Below, piece by piece: positions 45,355 through 54,883 of a stretch of 64,000 nt of DNA. The translations under genes were made by a program, and so were the position numbers. This DNA is from an uncultured Verrucomicrobiota bacterium. GTDB lineage: Bacteria; Verrucomicrobiota; Verrucomicrobiia; Opitutales; Opitutaceae. The stretch lies in contig CAJXQX010000004.1 of assembly GCA_913058185.1 (NCBI GenBank), positions 38,941-102,940 of the forward strand, given 5' to 3'. The first letter of the stretch is position 1, and each line of letters starts with the position of its first letter. The notes below the pieces were generated by a model, which was given only the letters and a program-made list of their open reading frames with translations, had not been told where the DNA came from and searched no databases.

Positions 45355-45535
45355 CCTAAATGTCCTGTTCGATTTCGTGCCAGTGTTTATCCAACTGCTG
45401 CTTTAGCTCCTGCGCTTTTTGCGGATATTGATTGATGACGTTGTGCCGTTCTCCAACGTCTTCCTTCAGGTTGAAGAGTTGTTCGACTTTCGTGTTTTCC
45501 TCTCCGTCCGGAATCTTGACCCCTCCACCTCATGG
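45355..45535 (-). pseudogene. 3' fragment of a sulfatase
   Basis: The minus strand reads VEQLFNLKEDVGERHNVINQ, then YPQKAQELKQQLDKHWHEIE to a TAG stop at 45355-45357. This is the typical C-terminus of S1 sulfatases, close to LFDLKNDIGEQHDL of 3960-5540. Nothing of the catalytic domain is present; upstream it runs into the hydrolase-like relic on the other strand. Confidence 0.75.
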
Positions 45536-45536
45536 T

Positions 45537-46297
45537 TGGCAGGGAATCTGCCCATCGCATGTAGGCTATCGCCGGTCTCGGATGAATGAGTTTCGCGGGA
45601 TGCTGAGTAACTTCGATATCGATGGCATCTGGCTGGACTATCATCACAGTCACGCGAGTTGGGAACGGGCCGAACCGGCGATGCCCGATACCTGTTTCTG
45701 CGAGAGATGTGTTGATCAGTTTGCCCGAGAGACGAAGACCGAGCTGCCAGATCTGACCACTCCAGACCTTGCTGAACTTCTGCTCAGTGAATACAAGGAA
45801 ACCTGGGTGCAATGGCGCTGCGACCTGTTCACCGATTGGGTCCGGGAGTTTCGCTCTATCCTCGACGAGACCCGCCCCGCAGCCTTGCTCGGGACCTATC
45901 ATTGCCCGTGGACCGATTCCGACTACGACGGAGCTCTTCGGGAAAGTTAGCCATCGATCTGAAAGCCCAAAGCGAATATATCGATATCTTCAGCATCATG
46001 CCTTACCACGCCCGATTTGGGCACGCCTATGATCCGGCATGGATCTCGCGGCAGACTGCTTGGTTGGGAAACCACCTTGGCATCCAAGGAGACCCGGACG
46101 AGCGGAACCGGATCTGGCCGATTGTGCAGCTCTCCGACTGGGGCGAGCCTGTGCCGGTTGAACAAGTCCGCGAGGTTTTGGATCACGGTTCCCGCCGCCC
46201 AGCCACCGGCGTGATGATCTTCAACTGGGGCTGACTGAGAAATCAGACCGAAAAAGTCGAAGAGATGGCCACATTCTATCGCGGGATTCAGGAATAG
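45537..46297 (+). pseudogene. Glycoside-hydrolase-like gene fragment with frameshift and internal stop
   Basis: The plus strand reads ICPSHVGYRRSRMNEFRGML, SNFDIDGIWLDYHHSHASW, PDTCFCERCVDQFARET up to a TAG at 45948-45950. One base shifted it continues SGKLAIDLKAQSEYIDIFS to FNWG, a TGA at 46232-46234, and then in the same frame LRNQTEKVEEMATFYRGIQE to a final stop at 46295-46297. The DGIWLDY strand resembles TIM-barrel glycoside-hydrolase-like proteins. Its 5' part is missing. Three lesions argue for a decaying gene; exact family not identified. Confidence 0.7.
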
Positions 46298-46424
46298 AAT
46301 CTCCATAATCATGAATCATTGGACTGACTCCTTTTTGCTCACCCTTGTTCGTCTCCACGTGAACCCAGTTCGAGGTTTTAGACTTTTGACTCGACTGGAA
46401 TGAAGTGGCCGTCCAAACCCCCCC

Positions 46425-47897
46425 GTGTTCCTCCCCCGTTTTGCTCTTGGTTCCGTGTTGTTGATGATGCTCGCGCAGTTCGCCACCGCAGCTGCACCCA
46501 ATATCGTTTACATTCTCGCTGATGATCTCGGCTACGGCGATGTGAAGGCGCTGAACGCGGCGTCGAAGATTCCGACGCCCAACATGGATCGGCTCGCTGC
46601 CGAGGGCATGACGTTTACCGACGCCCATTCGCCGTCGGCCGTCTGCACCCCCACCCGCTACGCCACCCTCACCGGCCGCTACAGCTGGCGCAGCAAACTC
46701 AAGCGCGGTGTGCTCAATGGCTACGGCGAACCGCTGATCGAAACCGATCGCCCCACCGTCGCTTCCCATTTGCGGGATCACGGCTACATGACCGGCGTCA
46801 TCGGCAAGTGGCATCTCGGTCTCGGCTTCCAAAAAGACGGCGACGAATGGGCGTGGCACAAACCCGTGACCTACTCTCCCGTCGATGTCGGATTCGAACG
46901 CTCGCTCGTCATTCCCGCTTCCCTCGACTTCCCGCCCTACGTTTACATCGACGGCCACAAGATCACCGGCCTGCCCAACCGAACTCAACCGGAGATCAAG
47001 TTCCCCAATTTTCTGCGCAAAGGTGAACTCGGGTCAGACTTTTCCATCGAGGACTGCCTCGATGAAATCACCCATGAGGCGACTTCGTTCATCACCAAAC
47101 ATGCCCAAGGTGATTCCCCGTTCCTGCTTTATTTCCCCCTCACGGCGCCGCACAAACCGGTGATGCCCCACAGCCGTTTTGAGGGCTCAACGGACCTCGG
47201 CCCTTACGGCGACTTCGTCACCCAAGTCGATTGGACGGTCGGCCAGGTGCTCGACGCCATCGACGACGCCGGCATAGCCGATGAGACCGTCGTGATCCTC
47301 ACCAGCGACAATGGTTCCTACATGTATCGCCTGACCGATCAGAACGAAACCGACCACGTCGCGGATGATACCGTGCAAGGCTACTACGAAGGCAACCACA
47401 CCGCCAACGGACCGTGGCGTGGCACCAAGGCCGACATCTGGGAAGCCGGACATCGCGTGCCGTTCTTCGCGCGCTGGCCCGGTAAGATCGCCGCCGGATC
47501 GACCTCCGCCGAACCCATTTGCCACGTGGACTTCTTCGCCACCGCCTCGAAATTGGCCGGCATCGAAATGCCCGCTCCGACCGTCGCCGCGCCGGACAGT
47601 TTTGATCTCACGCCGCTCTTCTTCGGCAACGAGTCGAAATTCAAACGCGCCCCGGTGATCCATCATTCGGGCGCCGGGATGTTCGCGATCCGTGAGGGTG
47701 ATTGGAAACTCATCCTCGGTAACGGTTCAGGCGGACGCCAAGCCCCGAAGGGCAAACGGTTCGAGCCACCGTGGCAGCTCTTCAACCTCGCGCAGGACCC
47801 GGGTGAGATGAATGACCTGTTCACGGCTAATCCCAAAAAGGCCCACAAACTCGAAGGCAAACTCCTCCTCATGCTAGCCGACGACCGCAGCCGGTAA
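46425..47897 (+). CDS. Type I sulfatase (arylsulfatase-like)
   Basis: 490 residues from GTG 46425. Signal peptide ends near TAAAP. ILADDLGYGD at 30-39, maturation motif CTPTR at 74-78 followed by LTGRYSWRSKLKRGVL, GKWHLGLGF, YFPLTAPHKP and TSDNGSYMYR. These resemble the arylsulfatase A-like branch with a wide family range. No good ATG is in frame, but ATG 46400 would be if the run of seven C at 46418-46424 were one base different, so the start may be misplaced by a homopolymer. It follows two relics and has no clear operon partner. Confidence 0.93.
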   Translation: MFLPRFALGSVLLMMLAQFATAAAPNIVYILADDLGYGDVKALNAASKIPTPNMDRLAAEGMTFTDAHSPSAVCTPTRYATLTGRYSWRSKLKRGVLNGYGEPLIETDRPTVASHLRDHGYMTGVIGKWHLGLGFQKDGDEWAWHKPVTYSPVDVGFERSLVIPASLDFPPYVYIDGHKITGLPNRTQPEIKFPNFLRKGELGSDFSIEDCLDEITHEATSFITKHAQGDSPFLLYFPLTAPHKPVMPHSRFEGSTDLGPYGDFVTQVDWTVGQVLDAIDDAGIADETVVILTSDNGSYMYRLTDQNETDHVADDTVQGYYEGNHTANGPWRGTKADIWEAGHRVPFFARWPGKIAAGSTSAEPICHVDFFATASKLAGIEMPAPTVAAPDSFDLTPLFFGNESKFKRAPVIHHSGAGMFAIREGDWKLILGNGSGGRQAPKGKRFEPPWQLFNLAQDPGEMNDLFTANPKKAHKLEGKLLLMLADDRSR

Positions 47898-48242
47898 GGG
47901 GCCGTCAGCCTGCTGGGATGGCCCACGAAAAAACACGAAAGGTGCTAGACCGTCAGCCTGCTATTCTCACGCAAAGACGCGAAGGCGCTAAGTCACTCCC
48001 GCCTTCGTCCCGCAGAGCGGGACTATGGCGGACAGGGATGGCGGACTAGGAAGGAACGAAGACGAAACACAAGAGTGCGAAGATGGTGCGCCGCAAGGCG
48101 TGCCCCGAAGGGGTGATGACGACGGGTTCCCTTTAGGAAGTCGAAGAACAACAACAAAGCCACTCCAACCGCGGACCAGACGGAGCTGGTCCCTCCCCTT
48201 GTCTCGCAAAAGCCTCGGCGACGGCGGATGTCTCGAAGGACC
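47898..48242. repeat. Mosaic of short interspersed repeats, no gene
   Basis: 345 bases. CGTCAGCCTGCT appears twice (about 47905 and 47951). CCACGAAAAAACACGAAAGG and TCACGCAAAGACGCGAAGGC resemble motifs that recur between genes of many environmental bacteria. GTCCCGC AGA GCGGGAC (about 48007-48023) is a perfect 7-bp hairpin, then GGAAGGAACGAAGACG. Between converging genes; possible terminator on either strand. Function unknown. Confidence 0.5.
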
Positions 48243-50654
48243 TCACCGAACTAACTGCAGTGGAGTGGTCGCGTTGGGTTCCAGCGGTTGGACGCTGGTC
48301 GGCTCATACGAATGGGCGTGGCCTCCGTGCGATACTTCAAAGGTGAGTAACTTCGGCGTCACGGCGTTGTAGTCGTCGGGGGTGATGGACCAACCGCCGT
48401 CAGCCATGCGATCGATGCGGCCTTCAAAGGCGCCATCAAAACGCAGCGCGATGGTCGTCTGGCCCGAATCAATTTTAACCACGTCTTGGTTCATCACGAT
48501 GATGCGACGCACGGCCCCGTCGACGCGGCGCACCCACCAACCGGCGTCATCCGCAATCTTGGTGTCGTGCTCCGGCCAAGCCGCCATTTTCCAGGTCAGC
48601 GTATCCACCTGTCCTGGCATATCCTCGATCTCCACCACAAATTTTTCTGCGCTGTCTTCGAGCACGCGCACCTCGGCTTGGCGGGCTTGCTTGTCCACCG
48701 ACGGCGTCATGACCGTCACCGTCTTGAACGGAAACGTGACCCGGCCGGATTTCAACAGCGCCGGCGCCGGATAGTTCTGCACCGCAGGCAACGGCGTATT
48801 ATTGCCGAAGGTGCCCACCCAGCCGCGGCCGCCCGGCTGCCAATCGACGGAGCTCGGATACTGGCGCAAAAATGTGGTGCCTTGAAAATGGCTGTCGCCC
48901 GTGAGCACCTCGGGTTTCAACTCGTGGCCGAAAACCTGCACCACATCGAGGGATGCGCCGTTCGGGGAGGTTGCGGTCGCCCGATTCGGGGCGGAGAGAT
49001 CCACTTCGTTGCCGATCCAGAACTGCAGGTTACTCTCCACCTCATGTTCCCCGTCGCCATAAAGCGCATCGAGCATGATCCAGTAGTCTCCTTTGACGAA
49101 AAATACGCTGCGCCGCCACATCGCATCGAGCAGGTTGTTGCGGAATTCGTAAGTGCCTTCGAGGAAGTCGTAGACGGGGTTGGTGACCCAACGGTTCTCC
49201 AACACATCAAACGCATAGTGCCGGTCCCAGCCCGTGTTCGGATCGATGCCGTTTACGGTAATGACGTTGTGGAGAAACCCGAGTCGCAGGTCGTGACGCG
49301 GACCGGGCTCGGCCGACGTGTAGAGCGAGGTGCCCGGATCGACAATGAACGGTGCCCCATCGGCGGAGACCGTGATACTCAGTTTATCTCCGTGCTGGTG
49401 GTTGGTGCCGAAGGGTCCCGCGTCCATCGACAGATACTGCGCAGCCTCATCCCAACCATCGCGCATGGCATAGTATCCGCTGAGATAATACGGATTGGAT
49501 TCGTAAGGAAATGACTGATAACCGTCAGCCCGTTCCCGCACGGCGGGATCGTCGGCGATCCGCCCCCAGTCCGAGCGTCCAAAAAGTTCGTCTCCTTTTC
49601 TTAGAATACGATCCCGAATATCGTAGATACCGTGATCGCCGTAGCGGGGAATCCCACGGTCCGGTTTCATCATACCGACATGCGCATCGAAAATCGCTTC
49701 GAGCTTGGGTGTGATCCGATCCTTGGCCGGCGAGGCCGGCAGGGACTCATACATCTTGCGACACATCAACAGCGTGCCTTCGGAATACCCGAGCGTGAGT
49801 TCGATCAGAAATTCGCGGGGATAAAACGCCATATCCAAAAACCCCTCCAGCAGCGCGGTCGAATCGTTCCGCCAGAACGCAGCAGACTTCGCCTCGGGAT
49901 ACTGCAGCGCCGCGTAAAGAATCGTGCCCGCGTTACCGAGTGTGCCGTTGTGCAGACCGAGGATCTTGTTCGGCACCAACCAGTCCACCTCGTCCCAGGT
50001 GTATTGCAGGATGCGCAGGTAATCTTCGTCGGACAGCGACGGTGACTCGCGCAGATGGGCGAGCGTATCGATCCATCGCTTGACCCGCCATTGCAGCAGC
50101 ACCCAGTTCCATGGGTTCAAATTTGCGTCGACCTGCACATGGAAATTAACCGAATCCGCCAAATCGACGTGTGCGACGAAGTCCATGATATCTCCGACCG
50201 CGGCTCGGGCGTAGCGCTCATCTCCCGTGATGTCGTAGGCGGGCAGCAGATAATCAAGATGAGGAAACCGTGAAAGCGTCGCGAATTTTAGCGGGGCATC
50301 AAACCACGGCAGCTGATCCGGCATTTCAAACACCCCCGAGCGCTCCGTGATCACGTGGTCGACCGCCAAGTCCGAACGGGCCACATCTTTATCCGACGCG
50401 GCTTTATCGAGCGGCACCACCCAAAGAGGAACCAACGGCGCGCGCGATCGGAAGTAGTGCGCGGCGGTCTCGATGATCTGCTCTCGAGCAGGGTTCGATC
50501 CCAGATCCGCGATGCTCTGGCTCACTTCACTCGTGGGATCGAGCTGATCAAGGAAACGGGGTAACCAGTCCTCACCGTGGTGATTGGCCGAAGCGGTTGA
50601 ACTAAGACCGCCCAAGACTAAGGCGAAGGAGAGAGAAAGCGTCCAATTTTTCAT
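48243..50654 (-). CDS. Heparinase II/III-family polysaccharide lyase-like protein
   Basis: 803 residues from ATG 50654 (TTG 50660 is the only alternative). Signal peptide ends near STASAN. An N-terminal alpha/alpha toroid (WLPRFLDQLDP, NFHVQVDANLNPWNWVLLQW, ILGLHNGTLGNAGTI) is followed by the beta-sandwich hallmark NHQHGDKLSITVSADGAPFIVDPG. Such lyases (PL8/12/21/15/17-type folds) cleave uronic-acid-containing polymers by beta-elimination, with Tyr, His or Asn in the toroid. It is larger than typical PL12 (about 650), with an extra C-terminal beta domain. Fits the sulfatase-rich setting. Exact substrate unknown. Confidence 0.88.
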   Translation of the reverse strand: MKNWTLSLSFALVLGGLSSTASANHHGEDWLPRFLDQLDPTSEVSQSIADLGSNPAREQIIETAAHYFRSRAPLVPLWVVPLDKAASDKDVARSDLAVDHVITERSGVFEMPDQLPWFDAPLKFATLSRFPHLDYLLPAYDITGDERYARAAVGDIMDFVAHVDLADSVNFHVQVDANLNPWNWVLLQWRVKRWIDTLAHLRESPSLSDEDYLRILQYTWDEVDWLVPNKILGLHNGTLGNAGTILYAALQYPEAKSAAFWRNDSTALLEGFLDMAFYPREFLIELTLGYSEGTLLMCRKMYESLPASPAKDRITPKLEAIFDAHVGMMKPDRGIPRYGDHGIYDIRDRILRKGDELFGRSDWGRIADDPAVRERADGYQSFPYESNPYYLSGYYAMRDGWDEAAQYLSMDAGPFGTNHQHGDKLSITVSADGAPFIVDPGTSLYTSAEPGPRHDLRLGFLHNVITVNGIDPNTGWDRHYAFDVLENRWVTNPVYDFLEGTYEFRNNLLDAMWRRSVFFVKGDYWIMLDALYGDGEHEVESNLQFWIGNEVDLSAPNRATATSPNGASLDVVQVFGHELKPEVLTGDSHFQGTTFLRQYPSSVDWQPGGRGWVGTFGNNTPLPAVQNYPAPALLKSGRVTFPFKTVTVMTPSVDKQARQAEVRVLEDSAEKFVVEIEDMPGQVDTLTWKMAAWPEHDTKIADDAGWWVRRVDGAVRRIIVMNQDVVKIDSGQTTIALRFDGAFEGRIDRMADGGWSITPDDYNAVTPKLLTFEVSHGGHAHSYEPTSVQPLEPNATTPLQLVR

Positions 50655-50913
50655 AATCAATTACGGGCGACGGCCGGATGAACACCGGGTAGCGCGAGGG
50701 GGAATTCCACGACGCCAAACCCAACGCGTTTAAGTCGCCCTAGCGAGAACCGACCTAATGAATATTTCTGAAAGTCGACCGAGCTTACCGAGGTCGCCAA
50801 CATCAGACTAATCCTCGTTAGATCTCACGAGTTGAAGCCCTGAGACGATCACCCCATGCGTATTGACGTCAGTGATGTGAAGCTCCGAAGAATCGAACCG
50901 CCACTACCCCATC

Positions 50914-51834
50914 ATGAATCTCGATCCCCAAGCCACTGCCTTCCTCGCCGAAGTCGCCGCACAAAATCCGCCAAAGTATGAGAACATGCCCGCATCCGAA
51001 GGACGGGAGATCTTCACTAGTCTCACCGATATTTTCGGCACCGGCCCGGAGCCAGCAAGCACGCGGGACATTCAAATACCCAACGGACCTCGAGTTCGAC
51101 TCTATCGCGCCGTCGGCGGTGGGCGGCAACCGTGCGTGATGTATTTCCACGGTGGCGGCTGGGTGCTCGGTGACATCGAAACCCACGATACCCTGTGTCG
51201 ACGCATCAGTGCGCAAGCCGGCGTGTCGGTGGTATCCGTGGACTATCGCACCGCACCCGACGCGGCCTTCCCGGCGGCAATCGACGATTCCTACGCTGCG
51301 ACCAAATACATTTCCGAGCAAGCAACAGACCTCCAGATCGATACCTCCCGTATCGCCGTCGCAGGCGACAGTGCCGGAGGCAATCTGGCCGCCGCGGTAT
51401 GTTCGAAGGCACGGGATAACGCAGGTCCAGCCATCCATTCACAATGGCTCATCTACCCGATCACCGACGCCGATACCGAAACGGCCAGCTACCACAAATT
51501 CGCTGATGATCTCGGCCTCACCAGGGACCTCATGGTTTGGTTTTGGGATCAATACGTGCCCAACCCAGACGATCGATCGCATCCACTCGCCAGCCCCCTT
51601 CGCGCCGAGTCACTCGCGGGACTCCCACCAGCCTATTTGCTGAGCGCCGGTTACGACGTGCTCTACGACGAGGGTCAGGCTTACGCGCGGAAAATGCAGG
51701 CCGCCGGCGTCCCGGTCACCGAACAAACTCACCCGAGCATGCTGCATGGCTTCCTCCATTTCTCAGAACCCTTCGACGAAGCCGCGACCGCCATGACTCA
51801 ACTCACGACTGCGATGCGGAAGTGGTTCGGTTAG
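50914..51834 (+). CDS. Alpha/beta-hydrolase, HSL-type (lipase/esterase)
   Basis: 306 residues, cytoplasmic. HSL-family signature YFHGGGWVLGDIETHD at about 76-91, SVDYRTAPDAAFPAAIDD, nucleophile VAGDSAGGNLAAAVC, acid in LSAGYDVLYDEGQAY and His in SMLHGFLHF. No membrane or signal segment. Likely hydrolyses short acyl esters, perhaps released sugars or side-chain esters. It is divergent from the lyase gene and converges on the sulfatase 51850-53241. Confidence 0.93.
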   Translation: MNLDPQATAFLAEVAAQNPPKYENMPASEGREIFTSLTDIFGTGPEPASTRDIQIPNGPRVRLYRAVGGGRQPCVMYFHGGGWVLGDIETHDTLCRRISAQAGVSVVSVDYRTAPDAAFPAAIDDSYAATKYISEQATDLQIDTSRIAVAGDSAGGNLAAAVCSKARDNAGPAIHSQWLIYPITDADTETASYHKFADDLGLTRDLMVWFWDQYVPNPDDRSHPLASPLRAESLAGLPPAYLLSAGYDVLYDEGQAYARKMQAAGVPVTEQTHPSMLHGFLHFSEPFDEAATAMTQLTTAMRKWFG

Positions 51835-51849
51835 GCAGCACCCACGGGT

Positions 51850-53241
51850 CTACTTTCGACGGGGGGCCAGATTGGTAGCAGGGTCCCAAGTGCCGAGACC
51901 ATCGAACTGCTGCGGCTTCAACTGCTGGGTCCATTGTCTCAACTCTTTGCGGAGGCGCTCCGCTTTCCGACGCTCGGCAGTAGCGAGGTCGGTGGTCTCA
52001 CCTAAGTCTTCGCCCAAGTCGAAGAGCTCCGTGGTGTCGGTTTTGTAGGCCACCTTCAACTTGTCGTCCCCGTGGCGCACCGCCGCATCGCCGCTGCGGA
52101 TCATCTCCCAGAACAGGTATTCGTGAGGCGCTTCGTCGCGCTCACCCGTCAGGTAAGGGATGAGGTTCACGCCGTCCAGCGGGCGCTCTGCCGCGATCTC
52201 AACTCCGGTCACACCCGCCATCGTCCCGAGGATATCCAACGAACTGACCGGGTGCTGGTAGTCGAGCCCGGCGGGCACGTGACCCGTCCAACGCAGTGCG
52301 AACGGCACATGCATGCCACCTTCGTAGAGCGTGCCCTTAGTGCCGCGTAAGGGAGTGTTGATCGAGCCGTTGTTGCCGGCCCCACCGTTGTCGGAGATGA
52401 AGACCACTAAGGTATTTTCGTCGAGATTATGGCGACTGAGTTCCGCCAGAATACGCCCCACCCCATCGTCTACCGCACTGACCATGGCCGCGTAGGTTTT
52501 GCGCAGTGGGTCCTTAATGTGATCGAAACGATCGAGATACTTCTGGCTCGCCTGCATCGGCGTGTGCGGCGCGTTGTAAGCCACGTAGAGGAAGAACGGA
52601 TCCGCATGATTGCGGGCGATGAAATCAACCGCCTCGTGCGAGAGTTCATCGGTCAGGTATTCGTCGGTTTCGACCGCCACATCGTTGCGCCGCAACTTGG
52701 TATTATACCACCCCCCTTTGCGATCGACCGACTCAATGTCTTCGTAAATCAGATCCTCCGGAAAGTAACGATGACCACCGGCGACGAAGCCGTAGAACTC
52801 ATCAAATCCCTGCACATTCGGCCGAAACTTTGGATGGGTGCCCAAGTGCCATTTGCCGATGATACCAGAGTGATAGCCCACCCGATCCAACACCTCCGCG
52901 ATGTTGTCCTCCTCGACGGGAAGGCCCGCCATCGGGTCGGCTGGGTTAAGCGTCGGGTTATTCCGAAATCCGAACCGTCCTTGGTAACGCCCCGTCATAA
53001 ACCCCGCGCGGCTCGGACCACACACTGGATAACTGACGTGACCGTGAGCGAACCGCGCGCCTTCATGAGCGATCCGATCGATGTTAGGTGTGGGTATATC
53101 GGTGCAGCCGTTGAAGCCGACATCCCAGTAACCTTGGTCGTCGGTGACGATGAGGACCAGGTTCGGCCGCTCAGAATGGGACGAACCGTGCAAATAACCG
53201 GCGGCAAAAAGGGAAAGAAGGAAAACGAGAGTAACACTCAT
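51850..53241 (-). CDS. Type I sulfatase (arylsulfatase-like)
   Basis: 463 residues. Signal peptide 1-19. IVTDDQGYWDVGFNG at 31-45, maturation motif CGPSR at 74-78 followed by FMTGRYQGRFGFRNNP, GKWHLGTHPKFRPNVQGFDEFYGF, FLYVAYNAPHTPMQASQKY and FISDNGGAGNNGSINTP. The GPSRAGFMTGRYQGRFGF and NNPTLNP blocks are typical of the arylsulfatase B-like/N-acetylgalactosamine-4-sulfatase branch common in Planctomycetes. Ends 15 bases from the converging esterase gene with no hairpin. It has its own promoter region in the 258-base gap upstream. Confidence 0.94.
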   Translation of the reverse strand: MSVTLVFLLSLFAAGYLHGSSHSERPNLVLIVTDDQGYWDVGFNGCTDIPTPNIDRIAHEGARFAHGHVSYPVCGPSRAGFMTGRYQGRFGFRNNPTLNPADPMAGLPVEEDNIAEVLDRVGYHSGIIGKWHLGTHPKFRPNVQGFDEFYGFVAGGHRYFPEDLIYEDIESVDRKGGWYNTKLRRNDVAVETDEYLTDELSHEAVDFIARNHADPFFLYVAYNAPHTPMQASQKYLDRFDHIKDPLRKTYAAMVSAVDDGVGRILAELSRHNLDENTLVVFISDNGGAGNNGSINTPLRGTKGTLYEGGMHVPFALRWTGHVPAGLDYQHPVSSLDILGTMAGVTGVEIAAERPLDGVNLIPYLTGERDEAPHEYLFWEMIRSGDAAVRHGDDKLKVAYKTDTTELFDLGEDLGETTDLATAERRKAERLRKELRQWTQQLKPQQFDGLGTWDPATNLAPRRK

Positions 53242-53499
53242 GAGGAAGCGGTGAGCACGGCGCTGTTAAACCACCAAGTCGATCCCGCAGCCAGTGAAGC
53301 GATTAGCGTCCGGGCACCACTCCAGCGATAGTTTTCACCGAAGGTAACAAAGAGAACGAAGAGTGCACACCCCGGAACCGAACGAAATCTGGAACCCATG
53401 AACTCAGGGCCCCTCTGTGCTCTCTGTAATAAAAACCCTTCCCTCACGGCCCCTTGATTGTCGGCTCGTAAATTCTCCGCCGTTTGTGTTGGTTGAAGC
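53242..53499. repeat. Intergenic region with short purine-rich and CTCTGT motifs
   Basis: Between divergent genes. Contains GGTAACAAAGAGAACGAAGAG (about 53343-53363) and CCTCTGTGCTCTCTGTAATAA (about 53413-53433), both resembling short repeats that recur between genes of environmental bacteria. Promoters of both flanking genes should lie here but none is certain. Confidence 0.35.
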
Positions 53500-54279
53500 A
53501 TGCGTCCCCGTCGTCTTCTCCTCGCCCCTCTCTTTGTTCTCACTCTAATCGGGTCCACGGTCACGACCATTGCGGCCGATTCCAACCCCGCCCAAGCCGG
53601 GTTCAATCTCGCCGAATCCGACGCCAAGGCCATCGCTATTGCCGATGCCACCATGGTCGCCATGGGTGGACGCAAGGCGTGGGACAATACCCGCCACGTC
53701 ACGTGGCGCTTCTTTGGCAACCGGCTCCACGTCTGGGACAAGTTCACCGGCGATCATCGCTTCGAAAACAAAGACGTCACGGTTCTCTCTAACCTGAACA
53801 CCGGTGAAGGCCGCGCCTGGAAAGCGGGCGTCGAAATCACCGACCGCACCGAACGCTCCGAAGCCCTCACCTCCGCCAAAGGCGCCTGGATCAATGACGC
53901 CTACTGGCTCGCCATGCCCTACAAACTCAAGGACTCCGGCGTGACGCTCCAATATGTTGGCGTGAAAGACGACCCCGCCGGCGCCACGTGCGACGTCCTG
54001 CAACTCACCTTCCAAGAGGTCGGCAACACGCCAGACAACAAATACAACGTCTACGTGGACCAAGACACCGGCCTTGTTTCCCAATGGATGTTCTGGCACA
54101 AATTTGACGACGCCGAAGCCCGCGATCTCGGCCCGTGGACCGACTGGAAAAAGCACGGCGACATCCTCCTCGCTCACGGCCACGGCAAACGCGACCACAC
54201 CGATATTGGCGTCTTCCAGGTTCTTCCCGCATCCGTCTATTCTGACCCGGCCGCCTTCGTTATTGCCGACCATAAATAA
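53500..54279 (+). CDS. Secreted conserved protein, possibly DUF6503-like
   Basis: 259 residues, signal peptide 1-26 (ending TTIAAD). The body reads ADATMVAMGGRKAWDNTRHV, TWRFFGNRLHVWDKFTGDHR, PDNKYNVYVDQDTGLVSQWM, FEDDAEARDLGPWTDWKKHG-like strand and AHGHGKRDHTDIGVFQVLP. The pattern (MGG..AWDN.R.v.W.FFG.R....DK..gd) recalls the DUF6503-type secreted proteins of unknown function; the assignment is tentative. Beta-rich, no catalytic motif visible. ATG 53500 has no clear Shine-Dalgarno site. Not obviously linked to neighbours. Confidence 0.7.
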   Translation: MRPRRLLLAPLFVLTLIGSTVTTIAADSNPAQAGFNLAESDAKAIAIADATMVAMGGRKAWDNTRHVTWRFFGNRLHVWDKFTGDHRFENKDVTVLSNLNTGEGRAWKAGVEITDRTERSEALTSAKGAWINDAYWLAMPYKLKDSGVTLQYVGVKDDPAGATCDVLQLTFQEVGNTPDNKYNVYVDQDTGLVSQWMFWHKFDDAEARDLGPWTDWKKHGDILLAHGHGKRDHTDIGVFQVLPASVYSDPAAFVIADHK

Positions 54280-54590
54280 ACCCGGAGCCACCCGCCGATC
54301 TTTGTTTTGGGCCACCGCCAAGATATCGCCATCGGCCTAGGGATCTGGGCGGCCCAACTAACGGCGAAAAGCGGCGCGACGAGGAGCATGCGTCACTACA
54401 AGTCCGACGAACTCGGTTGCCCGAATTGATCACCGTCGAAATGTATCGGGGCGTATTGGTCTCCTGGAAATTGGGGACTAAACCCCTGCTAGCGCGGTCA
54501 GTAAAGTAACCGGACCCGAAGATCGAATCAGCCTGCGAGATTGGGGGCTAAGAAAAAGTTTTCCGAATTCTGCAACTTTGGAGCCCTCTC
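54280..54590. other. Intergenic gap, no recognised gene
   Basis: About 310 bases without a supported reading frame. It is GC-rich with short palindromes (for example GGGGACTAAACCCC near 54474) but no repeat shared with the rest of the window. Confidence 0.3.
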
Positions 54591-54597
54591 GTGCGTC
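54572..54597 (+). promoter_or_regulatory. ECF-type promoter candidate before the small membrane protein
   Basis: GCAAC at 54572-54576 and CGTC at 54594-54597 are separated by 17 bases, matching the general ECF layout (AAC in the -35, CGTC in the -10). The start codon is 42 bases further on at 54639. An ECF sigma factor is encoded in the window (43805) but any link is inference. Confidence 0.4.
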
Positions 54598-54638
54598 CTC
54601 TCTACATACAGAACGTAAACTTTAAAAAACAAAACATC

Positions 54639-54851
54639 ATGAAAACTTCCCTTATCCTCTTCGCCGCCACTACCCTCACTCCCTCCTTGATCCTCGTAGG
54701 TCTCGGCATCACCGCCGCCTTCAGTATCGCCACCATCGTCGGAGTTTCCGCCATGATGGTTCAGGACTACCGGCCTAAACTTTCCTACCACCACGAGCTG
54801 GTAAACGTGAGTCACGCCAAACGCGTCGAAACTCACCCGTTGGCCGCGTAA
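54639..54851 (+). CDS. Small membrane protein (70 aa)
   Basis: ATG 54639. A mostly hydrophobic N-terminal half spans about two helices or a signal sequence plus helix (TSLILFAATTLTPSLILVGL, GITAAFSIATIVGVSAMMV), then a short soluble tail (QDYRPKLSYHHELVNVSHAKR). An in-frame start at 54591 overlaps the likely promoter and is rejected. A strong terminator follows at 54884 and an ECF-like promoter precedes it, so this is a monocistronic unit. Function unknown. Confidence 0.65.
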   Translation: MKTSLILFAATTLTPSLILVGLGITAAFSIATIVGVSAMMVQDYRPKLSYHHELVNVSHAKRVETHPLAA

Positions 54852-54883
54852 TTACTCTCAACTGGCTAGTCCAGTCGTTCATA

